DNA of 64,000 nucleotides from Gymnothorax reevesii. Its lineage: Eukaryota > Chordata > Actinopteri > Anguilliformes > Muraenidae. Position 1 is the stretch's first letter; every line of letters starts with the position of its first letter. A program made the translations under genes and the position numbers. The notes beneath the pieces were generated by a model, which had not been told where the DNA came from, made no database searches, and saw nothing but the letters and a program-made list of their open reading frames with translations. The stretch spans positions 27,359,719-27,423,718 of the forward strand of contig CM056577.1 of NCBI GenBank assembly GCA_029721435.1, given 5' to 3'. Positions 11,591 through 23,169 of this stretch are shown piece by piece.

Positions 11591-12291
11591 CTCTGGTTAA
11601 TCGGCCAACTTAAGGGACTTACTGCCTCATGCGACCCCACCGGCCGGTGACCCAGTCGTTGGCGATGCCCGAATCCCGTAGTGGTTGTCAACCACCCAGG
11701 TGGGAGCCGATGGTCTGATCCCCAACCCACTTAGCTATGGGAATAGAAACTTTGACCGTTTTCACCTGCTTCGCCTGTTCACAGAGGTCGTACTATGTGG
11801 GCTGTCACCCACGTACCACGTGATGCCTACACACTTGCATGCGACAACACGCCGACTAGACGGTACCACAGCAGTATGTTAATTCATACTTCACTGGACA
11901 CTGGGGCCTTCAGTTTACTCCCCCGCACTATACTCATGATTTGACGTGCCCTCGGAACTTTGCAGTCCCGCCGCCGCCTGTTACCCCCAAGGCTCGGGGG
12001 GCCTAATCCCCTTCCCTGGGGAATGAAATTGAGTTGAAGAATATGATTTGAAATTGCACTGATAAATTTGCGTGAACAGTCAGATGTTAATCATCAAGCT
12101 GTGGCTATAGCCATGCAGAGATGTTATGAGTGTACACATTACTTTAACTAGAAATTTACTGGCACTATTAAGAGCTTTCTGGTGTAAAAATGTCAGTAGA
12201 TGGAATGAGTTAGACAAAAATATGATAATGAGAAAGTAGTTGGTGGGGCTGGCGTGGGGTCCTGTCTGCCAGTTGGGATGAGCATACAGAA
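11591..12291 (-). other. unassigned segment plus degraded ERV env
   Basis: 11,590-12,030 is a GC-richer block with no recognisable family; it replaces the missing U3 of the LTR. 12,040-12,291 is similar to 41,740-41,890, which is env-proximal sequence of the third ERV in this window. Confidence 0.45.
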
Positions 12292-13980
12292 ATGAATGAA
12301 ATTAAATCTTTATTTCGAACACGTTAAAAGATAAAACGGAGATAATCACCAAAACAAATGGCCACCATGCCAATACCAAAAAAAAAACAAAAAGCAAACT
12401 GTTGATAACTGTCTTGCATGAGCAGCAAGATTGTATGCTCGAAAAGGAGTAGGAAGAAGTAAGAACTTATTTAATCCTACCCCTTGTATTACCATATTCT
12501 ACAGTCAAGTTATTCAATTCTCTATTATTATATTTGCAACATTCACCGTCTATTCAAGAACCAATGGTACTTACAATTTGTTGACTATAATATTCAATAA
12601 GCTACTTATATACAAATATACACAGAATATTGCACCTGTATATAATACTGAATTTCTATATTTCTAGAACCCCCTGCGCGCACACAGAAGAAGACATAAG
12701 ACAATGTATCCACATTTTTCTTAACCCTGCCATTACCGTCCTGGGTCAAACTGCTGTTCCTCATCCTTATATTTATTTCAAATTTGTTTTTTATATGTTT
12801 TTTTAAACTTGCCAATGGTTTTACATTTCCTTAATTCATCTGTTAAACTGTTCCATAGTTTGACCCCAGAGACTGAGACACACATGCTTTTCAAGGTAGT
12901 TCTGACACAATTTATTTTTAAGTTCAGTTCCCCTCTTAGATTATAGCCTCCTTCTCTCTCTCTCTCTGAGAACAGTTTATTTATGTTTCCTGGGAGTAAG
13001 TTATTTTTTGCTTTAAATATTATTTGTGCTGTTTTAAACTGAATCAGATCTTGAAATTTTAGAGCTTGCAGTTTTAAGAAAAGTCTATTTGTGTGGTCTC
13101 TAAATCCTACATTGTGGATGAATCTGATAGCCCTTTTCTGCATTATATTTATTATATTGTTTGAAGATTACTTTTGTTTCCCCATACCTCTACACAATAG
13201 GTCAGATAAGGTAAAATTAATGCCCAATATAAAATATATAGAGCTTTCAAGTTGAAGATCTGCCTTGCTTTTCCCAGGACGACAATGCTCCGTGCCAGCT
13301 TCCCCCGAACTTATTTAATATGCGGTTTCCAGCAGATTTTGTGGTCGAGAATTACACCAAGGAATTTGATTCCATTTCCTCTTTCTATGCTAATATTATC
13401 CATGTTTAATTTTATATCTATATTTCTCTTATAATGTCCGAACAACATTAAATCTGAACAAAACTAATTTTAAGACAATTTATTAGCATCAAACCACCTT
13501 TTTAAGGTATTCATTTCCTTTGTAATCACCTCCAAAAGCTGCTGTAATTCCACATCTGAACAAAAAATATTTTTCATCTGCAAATAACACTAGAAACCCT
13601 GCAAATATCATTAATATACATAATAAATAGTTTTGGTCCTAAAACAGATCCTTGAGGCACCCCGCATGTAATATTCATAAAACTTGATGTATTCTGATTT
13701 ATTTGTACAAATTGCTGTCTGTTTAGTAGATAAGTCTTCAGCCAATCCAAAACATGACCTCGGAAACCATATTTCTACAATTTTCTAATCAATATGTCAT
13801 GATTGACTGTGTCAAATGCTTTCTTGAGATCTAAAAACACTCCCATTGTGTACTACTTTGTATCGATACAGTGTGTTATTTCTTCTACCAATTCTAACAG
13901 TGCCATGGCTGTCGATCTATTATTTCTAAATCCATACTGACTGTCTGTTAACAACTTGTGTTTCTCAACAAAACCATCAA
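12292..13980 (-). mobile_element. LINE inserted in ERV 1 env region
   Basis: The ERV sequence that is continuous at 41,860-41,920 is split here at about 12,291 and 13,980. Between the two points lies a minus-strand LINE. Its 3' end (low coordinate, near 12,300) carries AATAAAGATTTAATTTCATT on the minus strand, a typical A/T-rich LINE tail. Boundaries are accurate to about 10 bases. I could not assign the clade with certainty; the C-terminal reverse transcriptase region looks unlike the L2 and Rex3-like copies elsewhere. Confidence 0.75.
12778..13960 (-). pseudogene. LINE reverse transcriptase, broken
   Basis: On the minus strand, the region near 13,640-13,675 reads CGVPQGSVLGPK, the conserved reverse transcriptase block 5 region. 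Upstream (13,790-13,830) is the KKAFDTVNHDIL-like block. The last open part, 12,778-13,143 (121 residues), begins MQKRAIRFIHNVGF and contains the HTNRLFLKLQALKFQDLIQ and GVKLWNSL blocks seen at the C-terminus of many LINE polymerases. Stops and frameshifts separate these pieces, and the catalytic F-A-D-D block is not readable. Confidence 0.8.
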
Positions 13981-14189
13981 ACACACAAGACATTATTCAC
14001 AACCAGCTCATGGCGATGGAAAACCGTTCATTTGGGGTGCTTCTCCTCTCCGGTGTCGCAAACGGCAGCTGCAGCAGGTGTACAAGACTACTGGTACCCT
14101 TGATACACGAGAAGAAGCACAAGTTTAGTTGTACCCCCCCACCCCTCGGAATAGTTTGCATTAGCTCACATGGTACCTCCTAAGCTTTT
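13981..14189 (-). pseudogene. ERV 1 integrase end / env start, degraded
   Basis: Similar to 41,885-42,080 in the third ERV, where the env frame begins. No intact frame remains. Confidence 0.55.
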
Positions 14190-15110
14190 CCTCAGATGGT
14201 GACGGTTATGCAGCTGTGGCAAACGGCCTTGACCTCATAAGCCCGCGCCACCGAGGAGCGAAAGCATCTTGTTTTTACAAAGACCTATACTATGACTATA
14301 TTGTCGTTTGCAAACTTAATTTCGGAGGTGGGTTTAAATTCAGCATCATTGCGCAGGTCGGCCTGTCGTCTTAATGCCGCCTGTGCATGAAGTACTTTGA
14401 GCCACTCCAATACCCCTTGTTTCACTATAGCCAGTGGTCCCAGATCTGGAGGAGCGACCTCTGGATCAATTGGCAGCTTCAAGATTCTCCCAGTCATCAA
14501 TTCATATGGACTAAGGCCTATAGCTCGGTAAGGGATTGCATTCAGAATAGTCAGGTCTGTGAGCAGCGCCTCTGTCTGTTTGTTTTGATGTTGTGCAATT
14601 AGCTAGGCAATCTCCTCCTTGATAGTGCGATTAACCCGTTCTACCATCCCTGAGCTCTGCGGCTTGTAGAGCACATGAAATGACTGTTAGATCCAAAGCA
14701 TTTTACAAAGTTGTTGAGTTATTTGGCCGGTGGAATGGGACCCTTGGTTAGATTTAATTTGCACTGGCACCCTCCATAGCGGAACGATTCGGTTCCCCAG
14801 TACCCGTGCGACTGTAGTTGCGGTGTTGCTGCATGTGGGTATCGCTTCAACTCACTTAGAAAATGTATCGACAATCACAAGACAATAGCGACACCCTCCT
14901 CTCGCACTGGGAAGTGGACCAGTGAACTCTTATTGAAGGGATTCCCATGGCCCCCTAGGTGGATCAGGCCGACGCAGGTTAGTGCGGCCTGCCCTACCCT
15001 AGTTCACTGACGCGCAGACTACACAAGAACTACACCACTGCTCCGCGTCAGCTAACATATGCGACAAGAACTTGCTGGAGGGGATCTGTTGCGGAAATGG
15101 ACATAAGGCG
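14190..15110 (-). pseudogene. pol (IN): ERV 1 integrase
   Basis: The minus strand carries a retroviral integrase from a C-x2-C zinc-binding remnant (about 15,030-15,010) through the catalytic core: a VDTFSK block near 14,875, a QGSHSTGQ block near 14,745-14,720, and an SGMVERVNRTIKEE block near 14,660-14,625. It ends in the open segment 14,500-14,285, which begins MMTGRILKLPIDPEV. Integrase joins viral DNA to host DNA using three acidic residues; the first aspartate and the glutamate can be seen, while the second catalytic position appears mutated. Several stops break the frame. It follows protease almost directly, so reverse transcriptase and RNase H have been deleted. Confidence 0.85.
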
Positions 15111-15128
15111 GTTTCCAGGAGGGCACAG

Positions 15129-15433
15129 TTATGTGGTCCTCTTCGTTTTGAATGCTATTTGCTTCTCAAAACAACGGATAACAAAGCCATATTTCCCCAC
15201 AATGTCCATTCCCAAAACAGTACCCTCTCCATTACCCGGCACAAACCATAAGGGCTCCTCAAGCACCGCAACCCCCAGATCTAGCCGGACAGGCCGGGTG
15301 CGAGTAGCCAACATGACAGTCTCGCCTATTCCTTGAATTTGTATGGTCTTATTAGTCAACGGTAAAGGAACGTCTGTACAGGAGCAAGAAGCACCAGTAT
15401 CGATCAAAACATTAACTAATCGGCCTTCCAAGA
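15129..15433 (-). pseudogene. pol (PR): ERV 1 retroviral aspartic protease
   Basis: The minus-strand frame contains VNVLIDTGAS, where D-T-G-A is the active-site loop of retroviral aspartic proteases, followed by TVMLATRT and a GMDIVGKYG block that corresponds to the later G-x-D region. The enzyme would cleave Gag and Pol polyproteins. Upstream, the open frame (to 15,620) runs through a GT/AC microsatellite into unrelated leader sequence of another ERV, so the natural start is gone. Downstream it meets integrase sequence without reverse transcriptase. Confidence 0.85.
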
Positions 15434-15452
15434 GTGTGTGTGTGTGTGTGTG
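15434..15452. repeat. (GT)n microsatellite at an element junction
   Basis: A run of GT dinucleotides marks the exact point where ERV 1 protease sequence (left) changes to leader sequence of a different ERV (right). The homologous leader at 31,790 also ends in a GT run. Confidence 0.85.
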
Positions 15453-17962
15453 GGCGCGCGTGTGCGGGGGTGTGAATGACCGCTGTAAATTGGGTCTGAA
15501 GGGGCCTGTTACCAAGAGCGGGTGTTTTATCGCCCCGCAATAGGGATGTTCATCCACCCCCTGATGCTCTCTGGTGTGAAGACTGTAAATGAAAGTACTA
15601 TGCAGGGTGACTGTCTGCATGGCTAAGCCTGAAATGGCTAAAAAACAAATGAAAAATAAAAGAAATCAAATCATGTGTTCGGTCAGAACACAGGCCCAAA
15701 CTTTACGTCCACTATGTCCTTGTTGAACATAGTTGACTTTGAAAAAGGGTGAAGGGGATCGTAGAGGAAAGGTATGCTATAAGATAAGGGAATTAATAGA
15801 AATATACCAGTCTTTGCCAAAAGTGACCAAAATCATCTGGTTCCAATACCTTGGGATGGACGTAAATTTAATAAAATGAATTTTAAAACTGGAGGAAAAT
15901 ACATCTCCCAAAAGATAATACATTGTAAGCAATTGAAAATTCAATTACTTACTCTAGTAAAGTTATAAATTGTTCCCCCAGTGGGGAAATTGTTCCACTA
16001 GGTATTTAGAACTTCAGATATTATTTGATACACAGAGGCAATGACTATATAGAAATGGTCAAAAAATATTAAAATAGAGCAATGCATTTGGTGATTAGTG
16101 AGATCCACACAAAACGCAATCAAATGAACCGGTTACTTCAAACATAAGGTTAGAAGGCAAGTAAGCTTGTAAGTGAAAAGCCACACTCAAGATGGCGGTC
16201 ACAGGCATGCACTCGATTGTACCACATGCAACATAACACTGGTTCCGCCCTCCTTTCGGAAGGGAGGAAGGTCGAGAGTCAACATTAAACCGCGGCAGTG
16301 ATTGGCCGATTTGAAGGGCGCCATTTTGCTCGTATTCAGAATGAGGACTGTGTCAACCAACCAGCTAACAGGCTACGGGCCACGTCCCCTATTACACGGA
16401 TTGGCATGGGGGCTGTACCAGCCAACCAGCTCACCTGCGAATAGTCACGTGACCCAGTGGGCCGTCTAGGACTCCCCCCTCCGTGGAAAGGCCAGCCCAC
16501 ATGCAAACTCAACCAATGGCGACTCCCAGATGAAACCACTTCACTCCTCAACAAAGCGAGCCAAAATGGCGGGCCGTTCAACTTGATAACCCTTTGTGCA
16601 AAGGCAATATGGCAGCTTCAATGTAACTATAGAAAAGCCCAAATATACGGCGAATTTCAAAGATGTTATTCCAATTGCTCAATTTGGCGTAAAATGCAAA
16701 AATATTTAGCATCTCCAATGATAAGCTCTTACTTTGCTATGCTTAAGACAAATTCCCAAACCGCCTAGCCCAGTTGCATAAACACAAACGCTCGGCGACC
16801 TGAAAACCCACGTGTCACCACACAACAAACTTTCGCTCACATGGAAGTTGCAGAATATCTCGCTTGCGGAAAACCGTATAATAAACCAATTAACTTTGCA
16901 CAGAGTTTAACAAGACAAGAGAATGGAAAACATTCGCCAACTCAGCCGAACTAATGAGGCGAGTTAAAGCACTAACAAACATACTTGCCACTACCACGCG
17001 ATCGTTACGAGAAAAATACGGAAAACCAATGATACTTCAACGCTACACTCCACTCCCCTACATACAAAATTCATTCGAACAATAACTCCCAATATTGGGT
17101 CAAGATTAGCTACCTGAAAAATTCCAGTAGGACCTTGCGCCAAATCCATCAAACGTATACAATTGCCGATTACCTTCAGTACCCCTAAGCAAACCTTCAA
17201 ACGCAATATAGCTACACAATTTCCCGGTACAAGTCAAGAGAATTCAACCCCTTCAGTGGCAAGCTTCATCTCTGCCATTGCGCGGCCGCAAGACGCACCC
17301 CCCTCAACCGCGCAGCCTAGGTACAATACAACCAACCAAACTGCAGGTTTAAGACGAACCCGGCCATGTGCCTCGCAACAACAGACATTCGCGTCCATCC
17401 AAGAATGCCGAAAACTCCAACTGCACACAGAAATCCAATCACTTCCAACTTGCCATTAAACCTTCTACTTAAAAGCACGAAAATACCAAATGGCCCAAAT
17501 GATTCTGAAGCCACCGCAGTCTAGAGAAAACAGAAAGCAACGTAGCTTATGCAAACATTTCATCAACTTACACTTACATTCTGATCCCGAAAAGATAAAA
17601 TTAAAACATGTGTCTGGTTTCTACGGTCCCAGGCCTATGGGGGATATCTCAATCCCTTAGCATCGATCTTTTATGCGGTGAATTTTAACGAAGCAAAAAA
17701 CACGGCATTACTTACCGAATTCGGATGACTGGTAGAGCCGCCCGGATCGCACAAACCAGGATCACCTCGGATATGTAGATTCACCCACCAGCCAGCAGAA
17801 GGCAGAACACCTCGGAACGCATTGCAAAACAGAACTATGCACTCACGACCATAGGCTTCGCCAGTATGATACGCAAGCCATTACGCCGCAAGATGCAAAG
17901 GTTTTCAAAATGAAAAATTACAGTTTAAATTATTATTAGACTATTTACGCGGGGTCACCAGC
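15453..17962 (-). mobile_element. ERV leader/internal segment (element B)
   Basis: This block is homologous along its length with 31,800-34,537 (the internal part of the ERV at 28.6-38.9 kb). No gag or pol motifs are readable. On the minus strand it directly follows an LTR (17,963-19,602) and a primer-site-like word, so it is the 5' internal part of a second ERV copy. Its 3' part and other LTR are missing: it stops at the GT microsatellite. The minor open frames in it (16,336-17,514) have no motif support. Confidence 0.7.
17948..17962 (-). promoter_or_regulatory. primer-binding site, tRNA-Trp type
   Basis: Two bases after the LTR end the minus strand reads TGGTGACCCCGCGT. The expected site for the 3' end of vertebrate tRNA-Trp begins TGGTGACCCCGACGTGA, so 10 bases match and one base is then lost. 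Reverse transcription of the viral RNA would have started here. Confidence 0.6.
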
Positions 17963-19602
17963 TGTAAAACCCCAACAAGACAATTCCAAACGACGGATAT
18001 TGCCCGGGTTGAAGGCCTCACGTGTTCTCTTAGTCTAACTTTAATTAGAGCATTCTTCTGGCTGGGGTGAATCACAATAAAATGAATAATCTTCACCGTC
18101 CGAGGACGGGGCATGAAAACGCAATGGTTACGATTAATCTGACTCCATAGAACAAGTAGAATACAAAATTTAGCTATAACCTCGTTAAAAATGTGACTCC
18201 AAATTAGAATTAGAATTAATAATTAAGGGAACACCTGCGTGAATTTCGAGATAAATCTGCCATCAGATACGGCAGCGCAAACCATCATTGCTCAGTAAAT
18301 GCGTCCCCAGGGTTAATTAAACGCAACTGTCCTGGACTCAATTCGACAATACTTCCATTGGTTAGACGAGACTATCTTGATAGCTGCATCGATGCTTAAA
18401 CAATATAGCACTGAGCGTGAACGTATCAAGAACCCAGATTATATGTATATACCCAAGGGCTCCTTAGAAAGATCAACCAGACACCGGCATATAAATAAAA
18501 TACACGCCCAAGGGTAACCTTAATAGCTAAACCTTAAGAGCCGGTATTGCATAAATCCTTAAGGGGTAGAACATAATCCCAATCTAACTTAGAAGTATTG
18601 TTACCTACACGTCTTAGTAGGAATTTCCCCTTAAGTCCCGGTCGCAACAAGGCTAGAATATATGAGTGTTACAAATCAAGGAAAATCACGCAAGCTGAAA
18701 AGGAATAACAATAATATATTCACCAGGTAGGCACAACTTGAATCAAATAAATCAACGCTAAGCCAATTACCGTTACATAGGATTTAGAATATTTTCATAC
18801 CTGGAATAGATGAATGACCACGCGGAGCTAGAGTCGCCCCATGTGGTCGGGGAGAACTCAAATGCCCCCTCGCTCCGGAACAAGGTGACATGTGATGTCT
18901 CCCCACTTACTTACGCGTCAGACGTTGAAAAAAAGGGAAAGGCCAGAAAAGAGAAGCCCGCCCCCTTAGGATCTCGTAGCTTTAAAGACTCCAAACCACG
19001 CCTCCGAACAAGGTAGAGGAAAGGTTAGCCGAATCAGAGTTTTACTGGCCTAGGTGATAAGATTAATTTGCATAGAGAGGAGACTAGGGTAGTTGCCTGA
19101 ATGAATCTTGGAAACAAGATGTACCATTGTTCCAAGGTAAATGAAACACGTTCCATTCAATTCCTTAGATTTCTCCGAGAATAAAGAGACCAAACATGAT
19201 ATAAATATGTGCTAAAATGGAATATTATAGCCAATTGTGTTATCAATATATAAAAAGTTCCTTTTAGGATATTGAACATAAACATAATATGAATTTGATA
19301 GAGGTTTAGGTTGTTTTAAGCCGATTGAAGTAGCTGCGCTTTAACTTCAATGAAACCAGTAAATTTGAGTTCCAGAGATGCTGGGCCTGCTAGACTTGAT
19401 GGCTCCAACCCCCCCGTGGGGAACAAAGGATGCCACTCTCACCGGCAGGCTGTAGGATTATAAAAGTTAACTGCTCGCTCTGGATTGTGTCAGATCACCC
19501 AAACATTTTAGATTTCAGATTTTACCCGCGTAATGGGCATGTGTTCCAACAATATGATTTTTGACATATATTTTGAGCCAAATAAAATATTCTGGTTCTA
19601 CA
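17963..19602 (-). repeat. LTR (type 1) inserted in ERV 1 gag
   Basis: Starts TGTAAAACCCCAACA and ends ATTCTGGTTCTACA on the plus strand, so it has TG...CA ends. It is closely similar to the solo LTR at 55,692-57,230 and shares its U3 half with the LTRs at 28.6 and 34.5 kb. Its high-coordinate end cuts directly into ERV 1 gag at 19,603, and the gag frame runs for a few codons into it. On the minus strand it is followed by a primer site, so it is the 5' LTR of element B. Confidence 0.85.
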
Positions 19603-20687
19603 GATTCGAAAGTCTCTTTCTGAGGCTGTTTAATGTCGGGTAGTTTATGCCAAGCAGCATGTGTCGGTCCCCGCAAACGCAATAACGCCTCTTTTAACCG
19701 ATCATACACGTCCCTCTCATCTTCGTCCTTAATCATAAGTGTCCCCATTAAGATCTTCGAGCAACTGAGATTTTAATTCGTCAGGAATTGTATGCAAAGC
19801 TATTTGCCAGATGTCCCGCAACTCTGAATTACACACGGAGGCCTGTCGCATTAAATTATCCCAATAGGGTTGGAATGGGCCCCGTCTTGGCAAAGGCCCA
19901 ACTACCTCTTTGTGTCTGGCGCATTCCTCGCACGTAAGAGGACGACTAATAAGTTAGTGTCGTCGGCATTAGTGACTGTCTTTAATACCGCAATTTTGAT
20001 GGGTTTACGGATGGTTGTGCCAGTTTGTCGATGCGTTACTACTGGGCTGCGTTGCCAAGGTTCGCCTGGCTCACTCGGGCGATAATACGACCTAGTCCCA
20101 GTAGCCAGGGGAGGCTCTGTCGACCCACTCGGAGTTGCCTGAGCCTCTTCAGCCGAGGACGGTTTTCTATTAGACAAATTACCAAAGGCGAGTACGTCTT
20201 CATCACTCTCATCCGATGCTACGCCACTAGTTTCAACGGATCCTGCTTGTCGGATAGCCGCTACGGGAAGCCCAACGATGGCACAACAAGCCTCTAAGGC
20301 CCGCACATACTCCTGACTTTTAGTGAGCTCCTGCTCGAGCTCAGCAGTTCGCTTCTGAAAAGCAGCATACTGACTGGCCCAGGTCTGCTTATTATAAGTG
20401 AAGGCCTCTACTTCAGCCCGCAATCGACGTAATTCATCCGATCGCGACTTTTCCAACTCACGAGTATCGTTCCAACGCAACAAAAACACCATTACCGCCG
20501 GCAATTTACGGAACGGGCGCTTTTCCAACAACTTTTGTCCCTCCATTTCATACCAGTGGACAAGCTGCTGATTACTCCACGAAAGCGATACGCCAATATT
20601 GTGAATTCGAATCAACAACTCCTTATAATATAAACCAAAGCTGTCCATCACTTTTTGATCCACCCTCTGCTGCTCCTCGCTATCCAT
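19603..20687 (-). pseudogene. gag: ERV 1 Gag
   Basis: The main open part (20,687-19,902, 261 residues) begins MDSEEQQRVDQKVMDSFG and has a long charged, probably coiled-coil helix at about residues 85-135, a serine/proline-rich middle and a basic tail. Gag proteins build the virus particle. The frame then shifts, and the continuation at 19,748-19,603 (DVYDRLKEALLRLRGPTHAA) is cut off by an LTR at 19,602. The same two blocks occur in the same order in the third ERV (about 44,540-43,690), which confirms that they form one gene. No N-terminal glycine for myristoylation is present. Assignment rests on position after the LTR and leader and before protease, not on a recognised capsid motif. Confidence 0.7.
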
Positions 20688-21033
20688 GTTTTCCCACTAA
20701 TCTTATCCCACGGGATTTCTACGGTCTCCAGTCTAGCTCTGGGTACCTCGACCTGTTCTAAAAATGTGTCTAGATGGGATGTAGAGATGCTTTCCCTCAA
20801 CACTAGTAAGGAGAAAACACCGCGGTACTCACCAAGGCAGCTGTATGCAGAAGGTAGACCCAAAACTCGCGGACTGGAATACGCGTCCAAAGTACCTCAT
20901 AAGGCCAGGATCGCTTTCAATGATGACATCACCACGTTGCACAGCAGGAAATCAGCTCGGGCTCACCACTGTAGAACGCGTTAGGTAGTCACCACTGTAG
21001 AACGCTCTGGAATCACGGAGATTGGGTCACCAC
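20688..21033 (-). other. ERV 1 leader between 5' LTR and gag
   Basis: Homologous with 54,700-54,917 of the third ERV. On the minus strand a TGGTGACCC word at about 21,024-21,032, immediately inside the LTR, resembles the tRNA-Trp primer site; a second similar word follows near 20,990. A GTAAGTACCGC-like splice donor may lie near 20,830 (minus strand GGTGAGTACC), as expected for a spliced env message. Confidence 0.55.
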
Positions 21034-23008
21034 TGTAAAACCCACACAGCTCAACCAAAGACGGAGAAGCCAGGGGCGAAGGTTTATGCGTGTAGAATCC
21101 AGCTGTTATAAGGCAATGGAACGAGTCAATTAAATCTTTTATGCCTGTGTCCCGCCTTGGATCTAGTTTGAGACTTACCTGAGGTGTTCTCAATAGTTCT
21201 CCGTTCGTGAAAACAGGGCTATGCCGAAATCACAAAATCACCTAACTTAATGTTGTGCTGCGAATAATCCCAGGTGCACATTGGGACACATGCAGCAACT
21301 GTGAAAACGTCAGATTTTTCAGTGATTTAAGCAAACTAAGCATAACGATCACAATGTTACACTCGCTTCAAATTGGACTCCAGACAAAATTTAGTTGTAT
21401 CCTCGTAAATTATCTGACTCCAAATTAGAATTAGAATTGGTAGTTTTGGGACAGCATGCGCGGACTTCAGGGAGATTATCCCCGGACTCATAAATGAAAG
21501 CCTACGTCATTGAAATATATACCCCCGGGTGTCAGTATTATTCCCGCAGCTTAGGTTCGTCGGTAGTACCAGCGGATTAGAAGTCAGCCATCACTGCAAC
21601 AGCATCTTTTGGCTTGAATTATAGCGAACCCAGATTCAATCTGCCCATGGGCTCCGTTTATATGAATTTTCAACAGATAATCGACGTTTCGTCTTATGGG
21701 TTTCTTTCGGGCTAAAAATCCCAGAGCCGGCAAATATGAATCCTTAAGTTGGTAGATCCTGGCTGCCTATCTAATTTGACTAAAACCGATTCTCATTCCA
21801 AAGCCGCTGATCAGTCAGTCCTTGGTTGAGCATACACCCCTTAAGTCTCCGGCGTGACGTAGCTAGAAAGAAGGTAAAAGAGTTAAGACCCACTCAGACC
21901 ACTCAAGTTTAAAGAAATAACAATAGTTTATTCACCAGGTAGGCAAAAGCGTAAATCGAGCTAATCAACATTACCCAATTACGAGTCACACACAGTTTAG
22001 AAAATGAGAGAAAAGGCTGCATACAAATGGTCATGCAGGAGTCCAAATTATGAAACCGTTAAACTCGAAATATGCACAGACCAAAGTATGAGAAGTCGGA
22101 TAGGAGCTTCCCAGACTAGGTCGTCTCTCTCAGATTTAAGGTTGGTGGCGCCTTTGATCAGGCCGCACAGATGGCCCAAATCAGAATTTAGACTCGCCCC
22201 TCTGGAGGAAATAAGAAAACATTTATTATTCAAAGGAGATAATAAAAGTTCTTAGATCAGTGCCAGGACCCTTAGAGACCGACCTCAGGGAGGAGTGTAA
22301 ATACCTCAAGAGATACCTCTGGTTAAGGACATATCATTGCTGGGGAACAGAAACTATGTTTTCTTGAAATACAGTGGATATGAAATACATCCCATTCAAC
22401 TCCTTGAATTTAGTTGAAGAGATACATACCACACACGGTTACATAGAGAATTATGATGATGCAATTATTATGAATTTCTTTCCCAACACACCCATTCCCC
22501 ATGAAACTCACATCACTATTACCCCTCATATAATACAGTGATGATATGAGGGCAATTATAACAGTGTTACAGTGGGTTTTGTGTAAATTGAAACTCTTAA
22601 ATCAGAACAGTTACAGTGATATAATGAAAAGGTGCGGTTACAGTGTGTCCAGAAGAGGTCACTATGGCACTAATAGGGCAGAGAGCACAGGTCACACCCT
22701 GCTGTGAGAGAAATTCCTTGCAGCAACCAAGCCATGCGCTCCCTTCCACATCTTTCACGCGCTGAATCACCCATACTGAAGTGTCCAGTTCCAGGCCCCC
22801 TTATCTCAGTGGTAGAATTGGGGGGGTGCAGCTATAGAGGATGTTTGGACCCTAATGACTTGACTACCCCACTGTTCCCAGCCATGCCCGACTGGAGACA
22901 ATGCCAGCTGTGGTGGAAGTATAGGCTGTTATGTCTTTATTACCCCATTATGTGAAGAACAGAGGGCAACAGGCACTGTCCATGTTATCTCCTGGCTTCT
23001 CTCTTACA
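21034..23008 (-). repeat. 5' LTR of ERV 1 (type 3)
   Basis: Begins TGTAAAACCCACACAGCTC and ends TTCTCTCTTACA on the plus strand, about 1,975 bp. Its first 1,300 bases match the left LTR at 10,221; its outer part (22,340-23,008) matches 40,110-40,770, the U3 of the third ERV. The minus strand of the AATAACAATAGTTTATTCACC segment near 21,920 contains an AATAAA polyadenylation signal. Confidence 0.85.
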
Positions 23009-23169
23009 GGTACTCGGTTTTTTTTCCATTGAGCTGGTTTTTCATCAGACCATACTAAAGTTAGTGACAGGGTTTAGATGACACAGCTCTGAAAGAAACA
23101 GCCACAAAATTTTTAAGCAATGTGCGTGCTCAGGTCATTACCGTCTGTAAGAAAAGAAGCAAATTGTTT

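Larger units (their letters stand above)
10221..23008 (-). mobile_element. endogenous retrovirus 1 (Trp-type primer site), 12.8 kb, broken
   Basis: A minus-strand provirus. Direct repeats at 10,221-11,590 and 21,034-23,008 are its 3' and 5' LTRs, and both start TGT(A/G)AAACCCACACAGCTC on the plus strand. On the minus strand, next to the 5' LTR (21,033 and below), TGGTGACCC resembles the start of a primer site for tRNA-Trp. Gag (20,687-19,603), protease (about 15,433-15,129) and integrase (about 15,110-14,190) follow in the order expected. Reverse transcriptase and most of env are missing. Gag and protease are separated by an LTR and leader of another ERV (15,450-19,602). A LINE lies in the env start (12,292-13,980). 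Near-identical 4-bp flanks and Polinton PolB on both sides support a single insertion. Confidence 0.8.
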
